Assembly (NCBI RefSeq): GCF_000993805.1
Contig: NZ_CP009961.1
Span: forward strand, 1,326,453-1,390,452
Length of the DNA: 64,000 nt
Direction of reading: 5' to 3'
Source: Thermofilum uzonense
GTDB lineage: Archaea; Thermoproteota; Thermoprotei; Thermofilales; Thermofilaceae
Below the pieces are notes generated by a model. It did not search any database and was not told the DNA's origin. It worked only from the letters and a program-made list of their open reading frames with translations. How positions within the stretch are numbered: position 1 is the stretch's first letter; every line of letters begins with the position of its first letter. This document shows positions 25,000-33,157 of this stretch, piece by piece. The position numbers and the translations under genes are program-made.

Positions 25000-25899
25000 C
25001 TATCGTAGCAGAGCATGAAGAATGTAGGAAGCGTTTAGCAAAGCTATAACAGACTTAGAGACCTCAACGTAATTCTTCAGTCCCAAGCTTACCTCAATAA
25101 CCTTAGCAGGCCTCCCAGACAACCTCTCATAGAGAGTAGTTGTGATCTTTACTCCTCTACCCGCTGTAAACCTATCCTCATCGCTGCCCTCGACGCAGAG
25201 CATATCTTCGTCAAGCTGACTTGTGGCAAGCCCCGAAAGCTCAGCAAGCACGTTTGCATAGCTCTCAGAGACGATAAAGCACGACTCATCTGCATCACGA
25301 CAGCTAAAATATAACGTTAGAAGAGGTTCCGGGAGATCCCTAAGTAGCACTTCCAGAGGAGATGTTAAAATCTCACTTCCCGGAACATTTAGCACCTTGA
25401 CCGATCCATCTCGTCGTATACCCAAGATCAAATAATCCTTGTACTCTTTCGCGAGATGTTCACTAAGCTGGCCCACCTCATCCTCATCTGTGAATACCAG
25501 GACAACGTTTCCCAGAATAAAAACTGTTTGAGCTTCTGTGTCGAAAATGGGCTTGTATTGCTTTAGAAGAGACTCTCTAAACAAGTCATAGTCTACGAGC
25601 TCAACGCCAGTCATTATCCTTGAGAGAGTCTTGATCCCCCCGGCAATACTGGGAAAAACACAGGGGACGACGAACAGGTGTGTGTCGCCCGTAAACCTTA
25701 GCACTGCGTCAGCTATAACTTCCGTCGCACGTGGACACCCATAGAAATCACTCACTAGGAGGATGGGCGGATGATCCTGTGATCCGAACTCGAACATCTT
25801 TACGGTCTCCCCGAAAAAGTCCCTACTCTCACGAGTTTTGCTTGAGAGGGGCTCCAATGATTCATATACTTCGCGGCAAAGCATAGCCTGAACATCCAA
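25000..25899 (-). CDS. conserved protein of unknown function
   Basis: 299 residues, alpha/beta, soluble. The block PPILLVSDFYGCPRATEVIA followed by VVPCVFPSI recalls the start of M14/AstE-type metallopeptidases, but the usual zinc ligands (HxxE and a later His) are not visible, so no function is proposed. It is divergent from the CPSF-like nuclease gene with about 55 bp between starts. Confidence 0.6.
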   Translation of the reverse strand: MDVQAMLCREVYESLEPLSSKTRESRDFFGETVKMFEFGSQDHPPILLVSDFYGCPRATEVIADAVLRFTGDTHLFVVPCVFPSIAGGIKTLSRIMTGVELVDYDLFRESLLKQYKPIFDTEAQTVFILGNVVLVFTDEDEVGQLSEHLAKEYKDYLILGIRRDGSVKVLNVPGSEILTSPLEVLLRDLPEPLLTLYFSCRDADESCFIVSESYANVLAELSGLATSQLDEDMLCVEGSDEDRFTAGRGVKITTTLYERLSGRPAKVIEVSLGLKNYVEVSKSVIALLNASYILHALLR

Positions 25900-25955
25900 T
25901 AGATATCAAAAAGCTTTATTTTTGGTTTTTAAAATGCTTGACTGGGTATAATTTA

Positions 25956-27224
25956 ATGAAAGTAAAACTCCTAGGAGCAGCTCAAGAGGTTGGGAGATCA
26001 GGGATACTCGTTGAGCTAGAGGACGGGAAGAAAATACTGCTAGACTATGGAGTCAGCCTTGAGGGTGAAGAACCACAGTTTCCCCTACCAGTCAAGCCGA
26101 GAGAGATAAACCTTGTCGCGGTCTCACATGCACATCTCGACCACAGCGGGGCAGTTCCATTGCTTTACATCTCGGGCTCACCCCAACTTCTAATGACGCC
26201 TCTAACTCTGAGCCTGTCCGACCTTCTAATAAGAGACTTCCTGAAACTCTCAAAGTACTATGTTCCCTACGAGTACGCAGAAGTGGAGAAGGCCATGGAT
26301 AACGCCATACTGAAGGGATACAATGAGGAATACGATATAGACGGCATCACGATACGGCTATCAGACGCCGGCCACATCCCAGGGAGCTCAATGATAAGCA
26401 TAGACACGGGAAGCTATACGATACTATACACCGGCGACTACGCGCTTCACGATACATGCCTCCTCCGCATGGGAAGCAAGTCAGAGTTCTCGAGGGCCGA
26501 CCTGATCATAACCGAGTCAACCTACGCGGAGTATGATCACCCGCCCAGGGACTGGGTCGAAAGAGAATTTATAAACACTGTACGCGAAGTCGTAGAGAGC
26601 GGGGGGACAGTCCTAATACCTTCTTTCGCTGTTGGAAGGGCTCAAGAAATCTTATGTGTACTAGCCAAGTATGACTTCCCGCACAGAGTGTACGTTGACG
26701 GAATGGCAAGAGCCGCAAACGATCTGATCCTCGAAGATGCCTATCTGTTGAGGGATCCAGGGCTCTTCGAGAAGGCTGTGGATATGGCGCGGAAAATCAG
26801 AGACTGGAACGACCGCAAAAAAGCAGTCGAGGAGCCATCAGTTATAATCTCGCCCGCGGGTATGCTTCACGGCGGCCCTAGCGAGTGGTACATGGAGAAG
26901 ATAATGGAGGCCGAGAAAAACGCCGTGGTCTTCGTCAGCTTTGCAATACCCCAGACTCCTGCAAGGCAAGTTCTCGAGACTGGGGTCTTCGCCTCCCCCA
27001 CGAAGAAGGGAAACGTAAAGGCAAGGATAGAATGGTTCGACTTCTCTGCGCACTCTGGGAGAAGCGAGCTAATAGAGTCCATCATGATATCCAAGAATAG
27101 TGCCAAGTTCCTTCTAGTACACGGGGAGCCGGAGGCCGAGAAGACCATGGCTAAGCATGTTGAGGAAAACGGCAGGATGGCTATTGCCCCAAGCCTCGGA
27201 GAAGAAGTAGAAATAAAAATGTAA
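25956..27224 (+). CDS. beta-CASP metallo-beta-lactamase RNase (CPSF-like)
   Basis: 422 residues without an N-terminal KH domain. Metallo-beta-lactamase motifs are SHAHLDHSG, DAGHIPGSS and YTGDYALHDT; the beta-CASP part has ESTYAEYDHP, PSFAVGRAQE and FSAHSG, with HGEPEAEKTM near the end. It matches the archaeal CPSF group lacking KH domains, a 5'-to-3' exo- or endoribonuclease for mRNA and rRNA maturation. I use ATG 25956 (MKVKLLGAA), six codons into the longer frame. Confidence 0.92.
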   Translation: MKVKLLGAAQEVGRSGILVELEDGKKILLDYGVSLEGEEPQFPLPVKPREINLVAVSHAHLDHSGAVPLLYISGSPQLLMTPLTLSLSDLLIRDFLKLSKYYVPYEYAEVEKAMDNAILKGYNEEYDIDGITIRLSDAGHIPGSSMISIDTGSYTILYTGDYALHDTCLLRMGSKSEFSRADLIITESTYAEYDHPPRDWVEREFINTVREVVESGGTVLIPSFAVGRAQEILCVLAKYDFPHRVYVDGMARAANDLILEDAYLLRDPGLFEKAVDMARKIRDWNDRKKAVEEPSVIISPAGMLHGGPSEWYMEKIMEAEKNAVVFVSFAIPQTPARQVLETGVFASPTKKGNVKARIEWFDFSAHSGRSELIESIMISKNSAKFLLVHGEPEAEKTMAKHVEENGRMAIAPSLGEEVEIKM

Positions 27225-27240
27225 TTTCAGTGGTCGACCT

Positions 27241-27750
27241 TTACTCGATCTTTATCTTTACTCCCCTCTCCTTTGCCTTCTTCTCCTTCTTCTCTACAGT
27301 TACTGTCAGAACGCCGTTCTTGTATTGTGCCTTCGCTGTGTCAGGCTTGATCGGCTCCTTGAAGGCAACCTCCTTGTAGTATTTCCGCTCGCCAGTCGTG
27401 GAAACTACAAGCGAGTTCTCAGTCGCCTCGATGTTGATTTCTTCTTTCTCGACGCCGGGGAGATCCATGATTACACGGTAATGGTCTCCCTCGTCAAATA
27501 TGTCGGTGAAAGGCTCGATACTCTCCTTAACAACAGGCCGCACAGGACCGGGGCGGATATTACCCCACTCACGCACCTTAGGCACCCCGTCTGGTCCAAT
27601 CTCGACTGAGAACCCGTAGTAGTATGGGCCTATCACTCGCGTCCTTCCCCCTTCTCCGATGAAGGGCTCCCGAACCATTTCCTCGAACATTTTGTCGAAT
27701 TCCTCCATTAGCTTTCTAACACGCCTAAACCACTGGTCAAAATCCTCCAT
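27241..27750 (-). CDS. Hsp20/alpha-crystallin family small heat-shock protein
   Basis: About 169 residues. The alpha-crystallin domain is clear (YRVIMDLPGVEKEEINIEAT, then VAFKEPIKPDTAKAQYKNGV and LTVTVEKKEKK). It prevents protein aggregation in the cytoplasm. I prefer ATG 27750 because GGTGATC, an anti-16S-like sequence, sits 7 bp upstream; an in-frame ATG three codons earlier is possible. Divergent from the S24e gene. Confidence 0.9.
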   Translation of the reverse strand: MEDFDQWFRRVRKLMEEFDKMFEEMVREPFIGEGGRTRVIGPYYYGFSVEIGPDGVPKVREWGNIRPGPVRPVVKESIEPFTDIFDEGDHYRVIMDLPGVEKEEINIEATENSLVVSTTGERKYYKEVAFKEPIKPDTAKAQYKNGVLTVTVEKKEKKAKERGVKIKIE

Positions 27751-27855
27751 ATGGATCACCGGTTCTTAAATCCGTGGAGGCTGGATAAATATCTTTACTG
27801 CTCGACAAGCAAGAAAATATTTAAAAGAGTAAAAGCATTGCCGGAAAAGGAGAGT

Positions 27856-28179
27856 ATGTCTCAAGGCGACATAAAGGTCATTAAGGATAGGTTCAACAAG
27901 CTGATACCCAGACAGGAGATTATCGTGGAGATAAACCATTTCGGCTCAGGAACCCCTAGCAGACAACAGATAGCTGAGAGAGTTAAAAACGCACTGGCCA
28001 TCCCAGCAAACAAAGTCGTCGTGGTGCGAAAAGCCGTGACAGCCTATGGTTCCTACGTGACACGGGCACTACTCCACGTCTATGACTCGATCGAGAGGGC
28101 AAAGGCATTCGAGCCAAAATACATCCTCAAGAGGAATGGGCTAGTCCAGGAACAGCAGGCTACCCAGCAGACACAATAG
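27856..28179 (+). CDS. rps24e: ribosomal protein S24e
   Basis: 107 residues from ATG 27856 (MSQGDIKVIKDRFNKLIPRQ). The family block PSRQQIAERVKNALAIPANK and the TAYGSYVTRALLHVYDS stretch are typical. The upstream frame would add 35 residues that overlap the Hsp20 promoter. S27ae follows after 12 bp, the standard archaeal pair. Confidence 0.93.
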   Translation: MSQGDIKVIKDRFNKLIPRQEIIVEINHFGSGTPSRQQIAERVKNALAIPANKVVVVRKAVTAYGSYVTRALLHVYDSIERAKAFEPKYILKRNGLVQEQQATQQTQ

Positions 28180-28191
28180 GGGTGAGCAGAG

Positions 28192-28350
28192 GTGGCCGAG
28201 ATAAACAAGCTATACGAGTACGACTACAAGACTGGCACAATCAAGCTAAAAAACAAGAAGTGTCCCAGATGCGGCTCCATAATGGCCCACCATAAGAAGC
28301 CCGTAGAGCGCTGGGCCTGCGGCAAGTGCGGCTACACCGAGTTTGTATAA
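28192..28350 (+). CDS. rps27ae: ribosomal protein S27ae
   Basis: 52 residues from a GTG start. [20 protein letters not shown] is followed by [11 protein letters not shown], a four-cysteine zinc ribbon as in archaeal S27ae. A ribosome-binding-like AGGGGTGAGC lies just upstream. Relic C begins at the base after the stop codon. Confidence 0.93.
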   Translation: MAEINKLYEYDYKTGTIKLKNKKCPRCGSIMAHHKKPVERWACGKCGYTEFV

Positions 28351-28735
28351 CTGACCCGCTCTGCGACACTAGGGCGGGCTCCCGGGTTACTCTTCTTGGG
28401 GTTATTCTCTGGCTCCTGGTGGCGTGTTTTTCTTCTCGTTGAGTGGTGTGACGCCTTGGTGTGTCGGTATGAAGGCTTCGATCTTGCTTGGTGCCGGCAG
28501 GGTGTATCCTGCTTTCCTGGCGATGTTCAAGCATGTGTTTATGCCAGCGTCGATCTCTAGGCCACAGTTCCTGCACAAGCATCGAAGCCTTCAGGGCGTA
28601 CACCGGCATCCCGCCAGACCTGGGGAAGGCACTCGACAGCATAGATGCAATGCTCAGGGAGCTCGAAGAACTCTCAGCCAGGATTGAAGTCCTTCTCGGA
28701 GGCTGGATTCTTTCTCTAGCCTTGACTTGAGAAGC
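28351..28735. mobile_element. insertion relic C (TnpB 3' end and shortened coiled-coil fragment)
   Basis: The left end (GACACTAGGGCGGGCTCCCG and hairpin) and the TnpB tail, read leftward as CGLEIDAGINTCLNIARKAG, are shared with relics A, B and D. The junction to the coiled-coil fragment falls just after the second zinc CxxC; the fragment reads AFRAYTGIPPDLGKALDSID and then MLRELEELSARIEVLL. The AGCGGAGAAGACATACTAG end is missing. The insertion directly abuts the S27ae stop without harming it. Confidence 0.7.
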
Positions 28736-28913
28736 TATCACCTCACCCCTCAAACGGGCGTTTTACAATCATTCAATCTCTCTGAGCAGCCTATTCTTCA
28801 GTCAGTCTCTGGATAAGCTGGCTTTATGAGTCGTGCAACACCAGGTGGAGGGACTTCTCTTACCATTCAACGTAAAGACAAAATACTGGGGTGCCAGATC
28901 TTTCTATGGTAAC

Positions 28914-29903
28914 ATGACGATTGTTCTCGGCATCGAGTCAACGGCGCACACTTTCGGGGTAGGCATAGCTACAGAGCGCGGCGAGATTCTCGCAAACGTT
29001 TTTAAGACGTATCGGCCCCCCTCGGGCGGTATAAAGCCAAGCGAGGCTGCCGAGCATCACAGCAAGGTAGCCCCTGGAGTTCTTAAGGAGGCCCTGAGGA
29101 AGGCCTCACTTGATCCCCCGGATCTTGACGCTATAGCCGTAGCCCTCGGCCCGGGTATGGGCCCATGCCTTCGCGTGGGGGCGACTCTGGCCAGATACCT
29201 GGCTTTAAAGTATGATAAGCCCCTCGTGCCTGTTAATCACGCGGTAGCACACATCGAGATTGCACTGCTAACTACGGGGTTTAAGGATCCCGTAATAGTC
29301 TACGTAGCCGGGGGGAACACAATCATATCCGCATTTAACGCTGGCAGGTATAGGGTCTTCGGGGAAACTCTAGACATACCCATTGGAAACTGTCTCGACA
29401 CCTTTGCCCGCGAGATAGGCTTAGGCTTCCCAGGTGTCCCAAAGCTGGAAGAGCTTGCAAGGAAAGGATCCAATTATATCGAGCTTCCCTATGTAGTCAA
29501 GGGTCAAGATCTCTCATACAGCGGGCTCTTAACATATGCGTTAAAACTCTACAAGGAGGGAAGCTATAAGCTCGAGGATCTCTGTTTCAGCCTCTTAGAA
29601 ACAGCGTACTCCATGCTTGTGGAGGTCACAGAGCGTGCAGTGGCTCACACGGGCAAGAGAGAAGTTGTATTGACGGGGGGAGTCGCCAGGAGCGAGCTAC
29701 TCTCAAGGAAACTACAGCTAATGGCTGAGTCTAGAGGGGTTTCCTTTGCGAGGGTATTGGGAGAACTAGCAGGGGATAACGGTGCGATGATCGCGTATAC
29801 AGGTGCACTCGCATACACGAGCGGAATCACGATCCCGGTAGAGGAGAGCAGGATAAGGCCTCTCTGGAGGCTTGACGAGGTGGACATACCTTGGAGGAAG
29901 TAG
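28914..29903 (+). CDS. kae1: KEOPS catalytic subunit Kae1 (TsaD family)
   Basis: 329 residues from ATG 28914 (MTIVLGIESTAHTFGVG). Metal-binding histidines appear in VNHAVAHIEIAL; ASKHA motifs include YVAGGNTIIS and TGGVARSELL; LAGDNGAMIAYTG closes the fold. Kae1 transfers threonylcarbamoyl to A37 of tRNAs. The longer frame overlaps no family sequence. Its last 13 bp overlap bud32. Confidence 0.95.
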   Translation: MTIVLGIESTAHTFGVGIATERGEILANVFKTYRPPSGGIKPSEAAEHHSKVAPGVLKEALRKASLDPPDLDAIAVALGPGMGPCLRVGATLARYLALKYDKPLVPVNHAVAHIEIALLTTGFKDPVIVYVAGGNTIISAFNAGRYRVFGETLDIPIGNCLDTFAREIGLGFPGVPKLEELARKGSNYIELPYVVKGQDLSYSGLLTYALKLYKEGSYKLEDLCFSLLETAYSMLVEVTERAVAHTGKREVVLTGGVARSELLSRKLQLMAESRGVSFARVLGELAGDNGAMIAYTGALAYTSGITIPVEESRIRPLWRLDEVDIPWRK

Positions 29904-30595
29904 CTAGACTACTGGAGGAGAAGATAGGGCTCTCGCCTGCAAGGATCATCGCTGTCGGGGCGGAAGCAGTTCTCGTGGAAGGCGTCCTCTCAAGTGAGAA
30001 AGTCGTGGCTAAATACAGGTTGCCGAAACCATACAGGGATCCACAACTCGACGTGAAGCTACGCAAGGCTAGGACAAGCTTAGAGGCACGCCTGTTGGCC
30101 AAGGCTGGGCTCTTAGGGGTAAATGTCCCGGACATCGTCTACCTAGACGCGGAAGATGGATTACTGGTTATGTCGTATATTGAGGGCCTGAAACTAAAGG
30201 AGGTAATTGAAAAGGGGAGCAATGAAGAAATTCCGCATCTCTTGCACCGTGCAGGCTCCATGGTTGCATCACTACACATGAACGGGATAATACACGGTGA
30301 CCTAACCACCAGCAACTTTCTTGTAAGCGGGAACGATGTGTGGCTCGTGGACTTTGGTCTCGGCTTTTTCTCGCAGAGAGAAGAGGACAAAGGCACAGAT
30401 CTCCACCTTTTTCTCCGCGTGCTCGAAAGCACGCATCCAATCTCAACTGATTTGTTGTTCTCGCATTTCATAGAAGGGTATAGGGAGCGGGCAGGTGACG
30501 AATCTACGCAGAGGGTTCTGAGCAGGATGCGCGAGATACGGCTTAGAGGTCGCTATGTTGCATCGAGGCGCAAAGGCTTGCCTGGAACATCCTAA
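29891..30595 (+). CDS. bud32: KEOPS kinase/ATPase Bud32
   Basis: 234 residues, starting at TTG inside the kae1 3' end (MEEVARLLEEKIG). It has the small kinase fold of Bud32: IAVGAEAVLVEG, the catalytic loop IHGDLTTSNFLV and the metal-binding DFGLGFFS. Bud32 is the ATPase of KEOPS. Some archaea fuse Kae1 and Bud32; here they are overlapping separate genes. Confidence 0.93.
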   Translation: MEEVARLLEEKIGLSPARIIAVGAEAVLVEGVLSSEKVVAKYRLPKPYRDPQLDVKLRKARTSLEARLLAKAGLLGVNVPDIVYLDAEDGLLVMSYIEGLKLKEVIEKGSNEEIPHLLHRAGSMVASLHMNGIIHGDLTTSNFLVSGNDVWLVDFGLGFFSQREEDKGTDLHLFLRVLESTHPISTDLLFSHFIEGYRERAGDESTQRVLSRMREIRLRGRYVASRRKGLPGTS

Positions 30596-31329
30596 CGTTC
30601 ATGCAGAATCTCTTCCAAGAATTCTTCCGGTCTACCAGTTTCCACGTTTAGGCTCCTGAAATACCTGTAAATATTGATGATATCGTTTCTCAGAAAGTCT
30701 ACAGCGTTGGGGTGCGACCTGAGAACCGCCGACCCGAAATCGATGACCATGATCTCGTCGTTCTCCTTTATCATGATGTTATATTCTGAGAGATCCGCGT
30801 GAACCAGCTCGCCTTCTAGGTAGAGCTTCTTAATAAAGCCCTTTATATCCTCTAAAACCTTTCCAGGGTCATCGGGGGGTCTATCCTTCAAAAGGGGGTA
30901 TGGGACGCCGCTCTCACCAAGAAACTCCATAATCAGAATGTTTTCCTCGAAGGCTATGGGCCGAGGAACCGGGAGACCAATAGAGTAAGCCCTTTTAAGG
31001 TTTCGAAACTCTTTCCTGCACCACGCGTTTATAAAACCTATTGGGTCTCGGGGAGCATTTTCAAACCTGGGATCGCCAAGGATATACTTAAGACGACTCT
31101 TCCTAAACTCCGACGTCCAGACAAGATAGATCTTGACTGCTACGTCATCGCCCTCAGGGGTAACCCCCCTGTAAACCCTTGCTTCTTTCCCCGTAGACAC
31201 GACTCCATAGAGCTTAGAAAGAACACCTTTGTTCATCAGCCTGTAAACCGCCATGATTGTCCGATAGTCGAATACATCCTCTAAGACTTTCCTAAGCTCG
31301 GAGTCCTTCTCAAGCCGGTCCGGACACAT
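30592..31329 (-). CDS. rio1: RIO1-type protein kinase
   Basis: 245 residues. GVVSTGKEARVYRG forms the glycine-rich loop, VHADLSEYNIMI the catalytic loop and VIDFGSAV the metal-binding motif, all of the RIO1 class. RIO kinases act in late small-subunit assembly. It lies 3 bp downstream of the KH protein gene; in other archaea this pair is conserved. The 3' end overlaps that of bud32 by 4 bp. Confidence 0.93.
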   Translation of the reverse strand: MCPDRLEKDSELRKVLEDVFDYRTIMAVYRLMNKGVLSKLYGVVSTGKEARVYRGVTPEGDDVAVKIYLVWTSEFRKSRLKYILGDPRFENAPRDPIGFINAWCRKEFRNLKRAYSIGLPVPRPIAFEENILIMEFLGESGVPYPLLKDRPPDDPGKVLEDIKGFIKKLYLEGELVHADLSEYNIMIKENDEIMVIDFGSAVLRSHPNAVDFLRNDIINIYRYFRSLNVETGRPEEFLEEILHER

Positions 31330-31332
31330 AAC

Positions 31333-31935
31333 CTATACCTGGCTCATCCTCTCCCACAAGTCAAGCCTACGCCTCCTCAATCCATAACTTTCACGCTCAA
31401 GGAGCTTGAGAACAGTCTGATGTGACTGGCCACGAATAAGACGCGAGATAGCATCCTTGGCCAGCCTCAGCTGCTCATAGTCCCCGATAAGCCCCACTAC
31501 TTTCTCGCCAATTACTATCTTTACTCCCGTTATCTCCTCGAGAGTACGCTTAAACTTGCCCTCAGAGCCTATCACGCGGGCCTTTATACGGGCCAGATCA
31601 GCCTGGTTCCTTGCAGCCTCACCAAGATCAACGACCTCGAAATCATAAACATCCTCTGCGAGCAGGACAACATCGTCAACGCTAAATCCAAGGGCCAAAG
31701 CCTCCACGGCCTTCTTAGCCCTAAAGACATTATACATCGTTGAATTCTCCCCAGGCTCCAGAAACACAAACCCCTTCTCACTGTCAACGTTAACCCTCAC
31801 ATTGAATGCCTCCTCTATCCTCCGCTTATTCGATCCGTCACGCCCAATAACAAGCGCTATACGATCAGGGTCGACGGGCACGGGAAGGCGTCCAGCCGTA
31901 CTCAACTCCAACACCTGCCTAAGATAAGCACCCAC
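31333..31935 (-). CDS. KH-domain ribosome assembly protein (Dim2/Krr1-like)
   Basis: 200 residues with two KH domains: first GxxG-like loop in IALVIGRDGSNKRRIEEAFN, second in RVIGSEGKFKRTLEEITGVK. This is the archaeal homologue of Dim2/Pno1, which binds the 3' end of pre-16S rRNA. It is cotranscribed with rio1. Confidence 0.88.
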   Translation of the reverse strand: MGAYLRQVLELSTAGRLPVPVDPDRIALVIGRDGSNKRRIEEAFNVRVNVDSEKGFVFLEPGENSTMYNVFRAKKAVEALALGFSVDDVVLLAEDVYDFEVVDLGEAARNQADLARIKARVIGSEGKFKRTLEEITGVKIVIGEKVVGLIGDYEQLRLAKDAISRLIRGQSHQTVLKLLERESYGLRRRRLDLWERMSQV

Positions 31936-31954
31936 AATTATAAAACACCACCGC

Positions 31955-32003
31955 CTGCGTCACCGGGGGCTCCCGGCTACCCCTCTCACGGGTTATTACT
32001 ATT
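31955..32003 (-). mobile_element. relic E: solitary insertion end
   Basis: CTGCGTCACCGGGGGCTCCC, followed by GGCTACCCC and GGGTTATT, matches only the last 45-50 bp of the right end seen in relics A-D. No TnpB coding sequence remains. It lies between the KH protein and a tRNA-Leu gene. Confidence 0.6.
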
Positions 32004-32034
32004 ATCAAACTTGAGCTTGTGAGGTAGAATAGTG

Positions 32035-32117
32035 CGGGGGCCGGGATTCGAACCCGGGCAGGCCGACGCCAGCGGAGCCTCAGTCCGCCCCCTTTGACCT
32101 AGCTCGGGCACCCCCGC
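32035..32117 (-). tRNA. tRNA-Leu (GAG)
   Basis: Acceptor GCGGGGG/CCCCCGC pairs fully. The anticodon stem is GCGGA/TCCGC with loop CTGAGGC and no intron. A class II variable arm (TGGCGTCGGCCTGC) and T arm CCGGG-TTCGAAT-CCCGG complete it. It serves as the reference for the damaged copy at 4437-4542. Confidence 0.95.
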
Positions 32118-32192
32118 GTCAAAAAGAATCAAGTATTGAGGGGCATAATAATTTTTTCTACGAATTCAGAGTACCTTCTATGCGGTCTTTAA

Positions 32193-33059
32193 ATGCCTGA
32201 GAGGATTGCCTTCAAGCCGAGAAAAGGGACGGTCTTGACCCCCTTTACTGCACGAATAATTCTCGAGCTGCCACTGGGACGACCCGTAAAGGTTCCCGTA
32301 GACTTTGGCCTTGGTCGAGCCGAGGCTGTGAGGAATGACGAGGGTGTTATACTTACTCATGCTTTGGGAGAGTCGATGATAGAGTTAGGAGTTGTAAAGA
32401 GGCTTGCAGAATCCGAGAAAGTTCTCTTCATATCAGCAGAGGGCGACTTCTATTTTGTTGAGATAAGAGCTAAGCATTACTACAAGCTGATGTACCTTGG
32501 CGAGAACGTGGCGCCGACAATAGAGATAGACGGCGTTCACATGCACAACATAAAGGAAACAACCCCCCTACAAGACGCTAGCCGGAAGGTGGGGATGCTC
32601 AGGGTCAAGAGGGGAGAGGTAGGGCTCGACATATGCACTGGTCTCGGCTACACCGCGATCGAGTCTTTAAACCGGGGAGCAGTGGTGACGACCATAGAGG
32701 CTGACCCAAACGTGCTATGGATTGCGGAGCACAACCCATTTTCCAGGAAGCTGGCTGACGCCGACATAGTTCTAGGCGACGCGCTAGACGTTCTCGACGA
32801 GCTTCCAGAGAAAAATTTCGACTTCGCGCTCCACGACCCGCCTGTCTTCGCGTTTTCCCCACGCCTCTACAGCCGCGAATTTTACGCAAAGCTCCACCGC
32901 GTACTTAAACCCGGAGCCAGGGTCTTCCACTACACGGGTGCACCGGGGAGGCAGAGAGGAGTGAATATCCAGCGAGGAGTAGCCGAGAGGCTCAGACTCA
33001 CCGGCTTCAAAATAATAAAAGTCGTGAAGGGCTACGGGATTCTTGCACTCAAAACATAG
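32193..33059 (+). CDS. predicted archaeal SAM-dependent methyltransferase (COG2521-like)
   Basis: 288 residues. A unique N-terminal half (about 1-130) precedes a Rossmann methyltransferase: VGLDICTGLGYTAIESLNRG is motif I, TIEADPN motif II, and DFALHDPPVFAFSP motif IV (DPP). This layout matches the archaeal COG2521 family. Its substrate, probably RNA, is unknown. Confidence 0.8.
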   Translation: MPERIAFKPRKGTVLTPFTARIILELPLGRPVKVPVDFGLGRAEAVRNDEGVILTHALGESMIELGVVKRLAESEKVLFISAEGDFYFVEIRAKHYYKLMYLGENVAPTIEIDGVHMHNIKETTPLQDASRKVGMLRVKRGEVGLDICTGLGYTAIESLNRGAVVTTIEADPNVLWIAEHNPFSRKLADADIVLGDALDVLDELPEKNFDFALHDPPVFAFSPRLYSREFYAKLHRVLKPGARVFHYTGAPGRQRGVNIQRGVAERLRLTGFKIIKVVKGYGILALKT

Positions 33060-33157
33060 GCTCAGCGGGGTCCGACTCAGCACAGATCAGTCCTCGCAAA
33101 GGCTCTTCACAGCCGTACTAAATAAACGGAGAAGGTTATAAGCATAAAGTCAGCCTG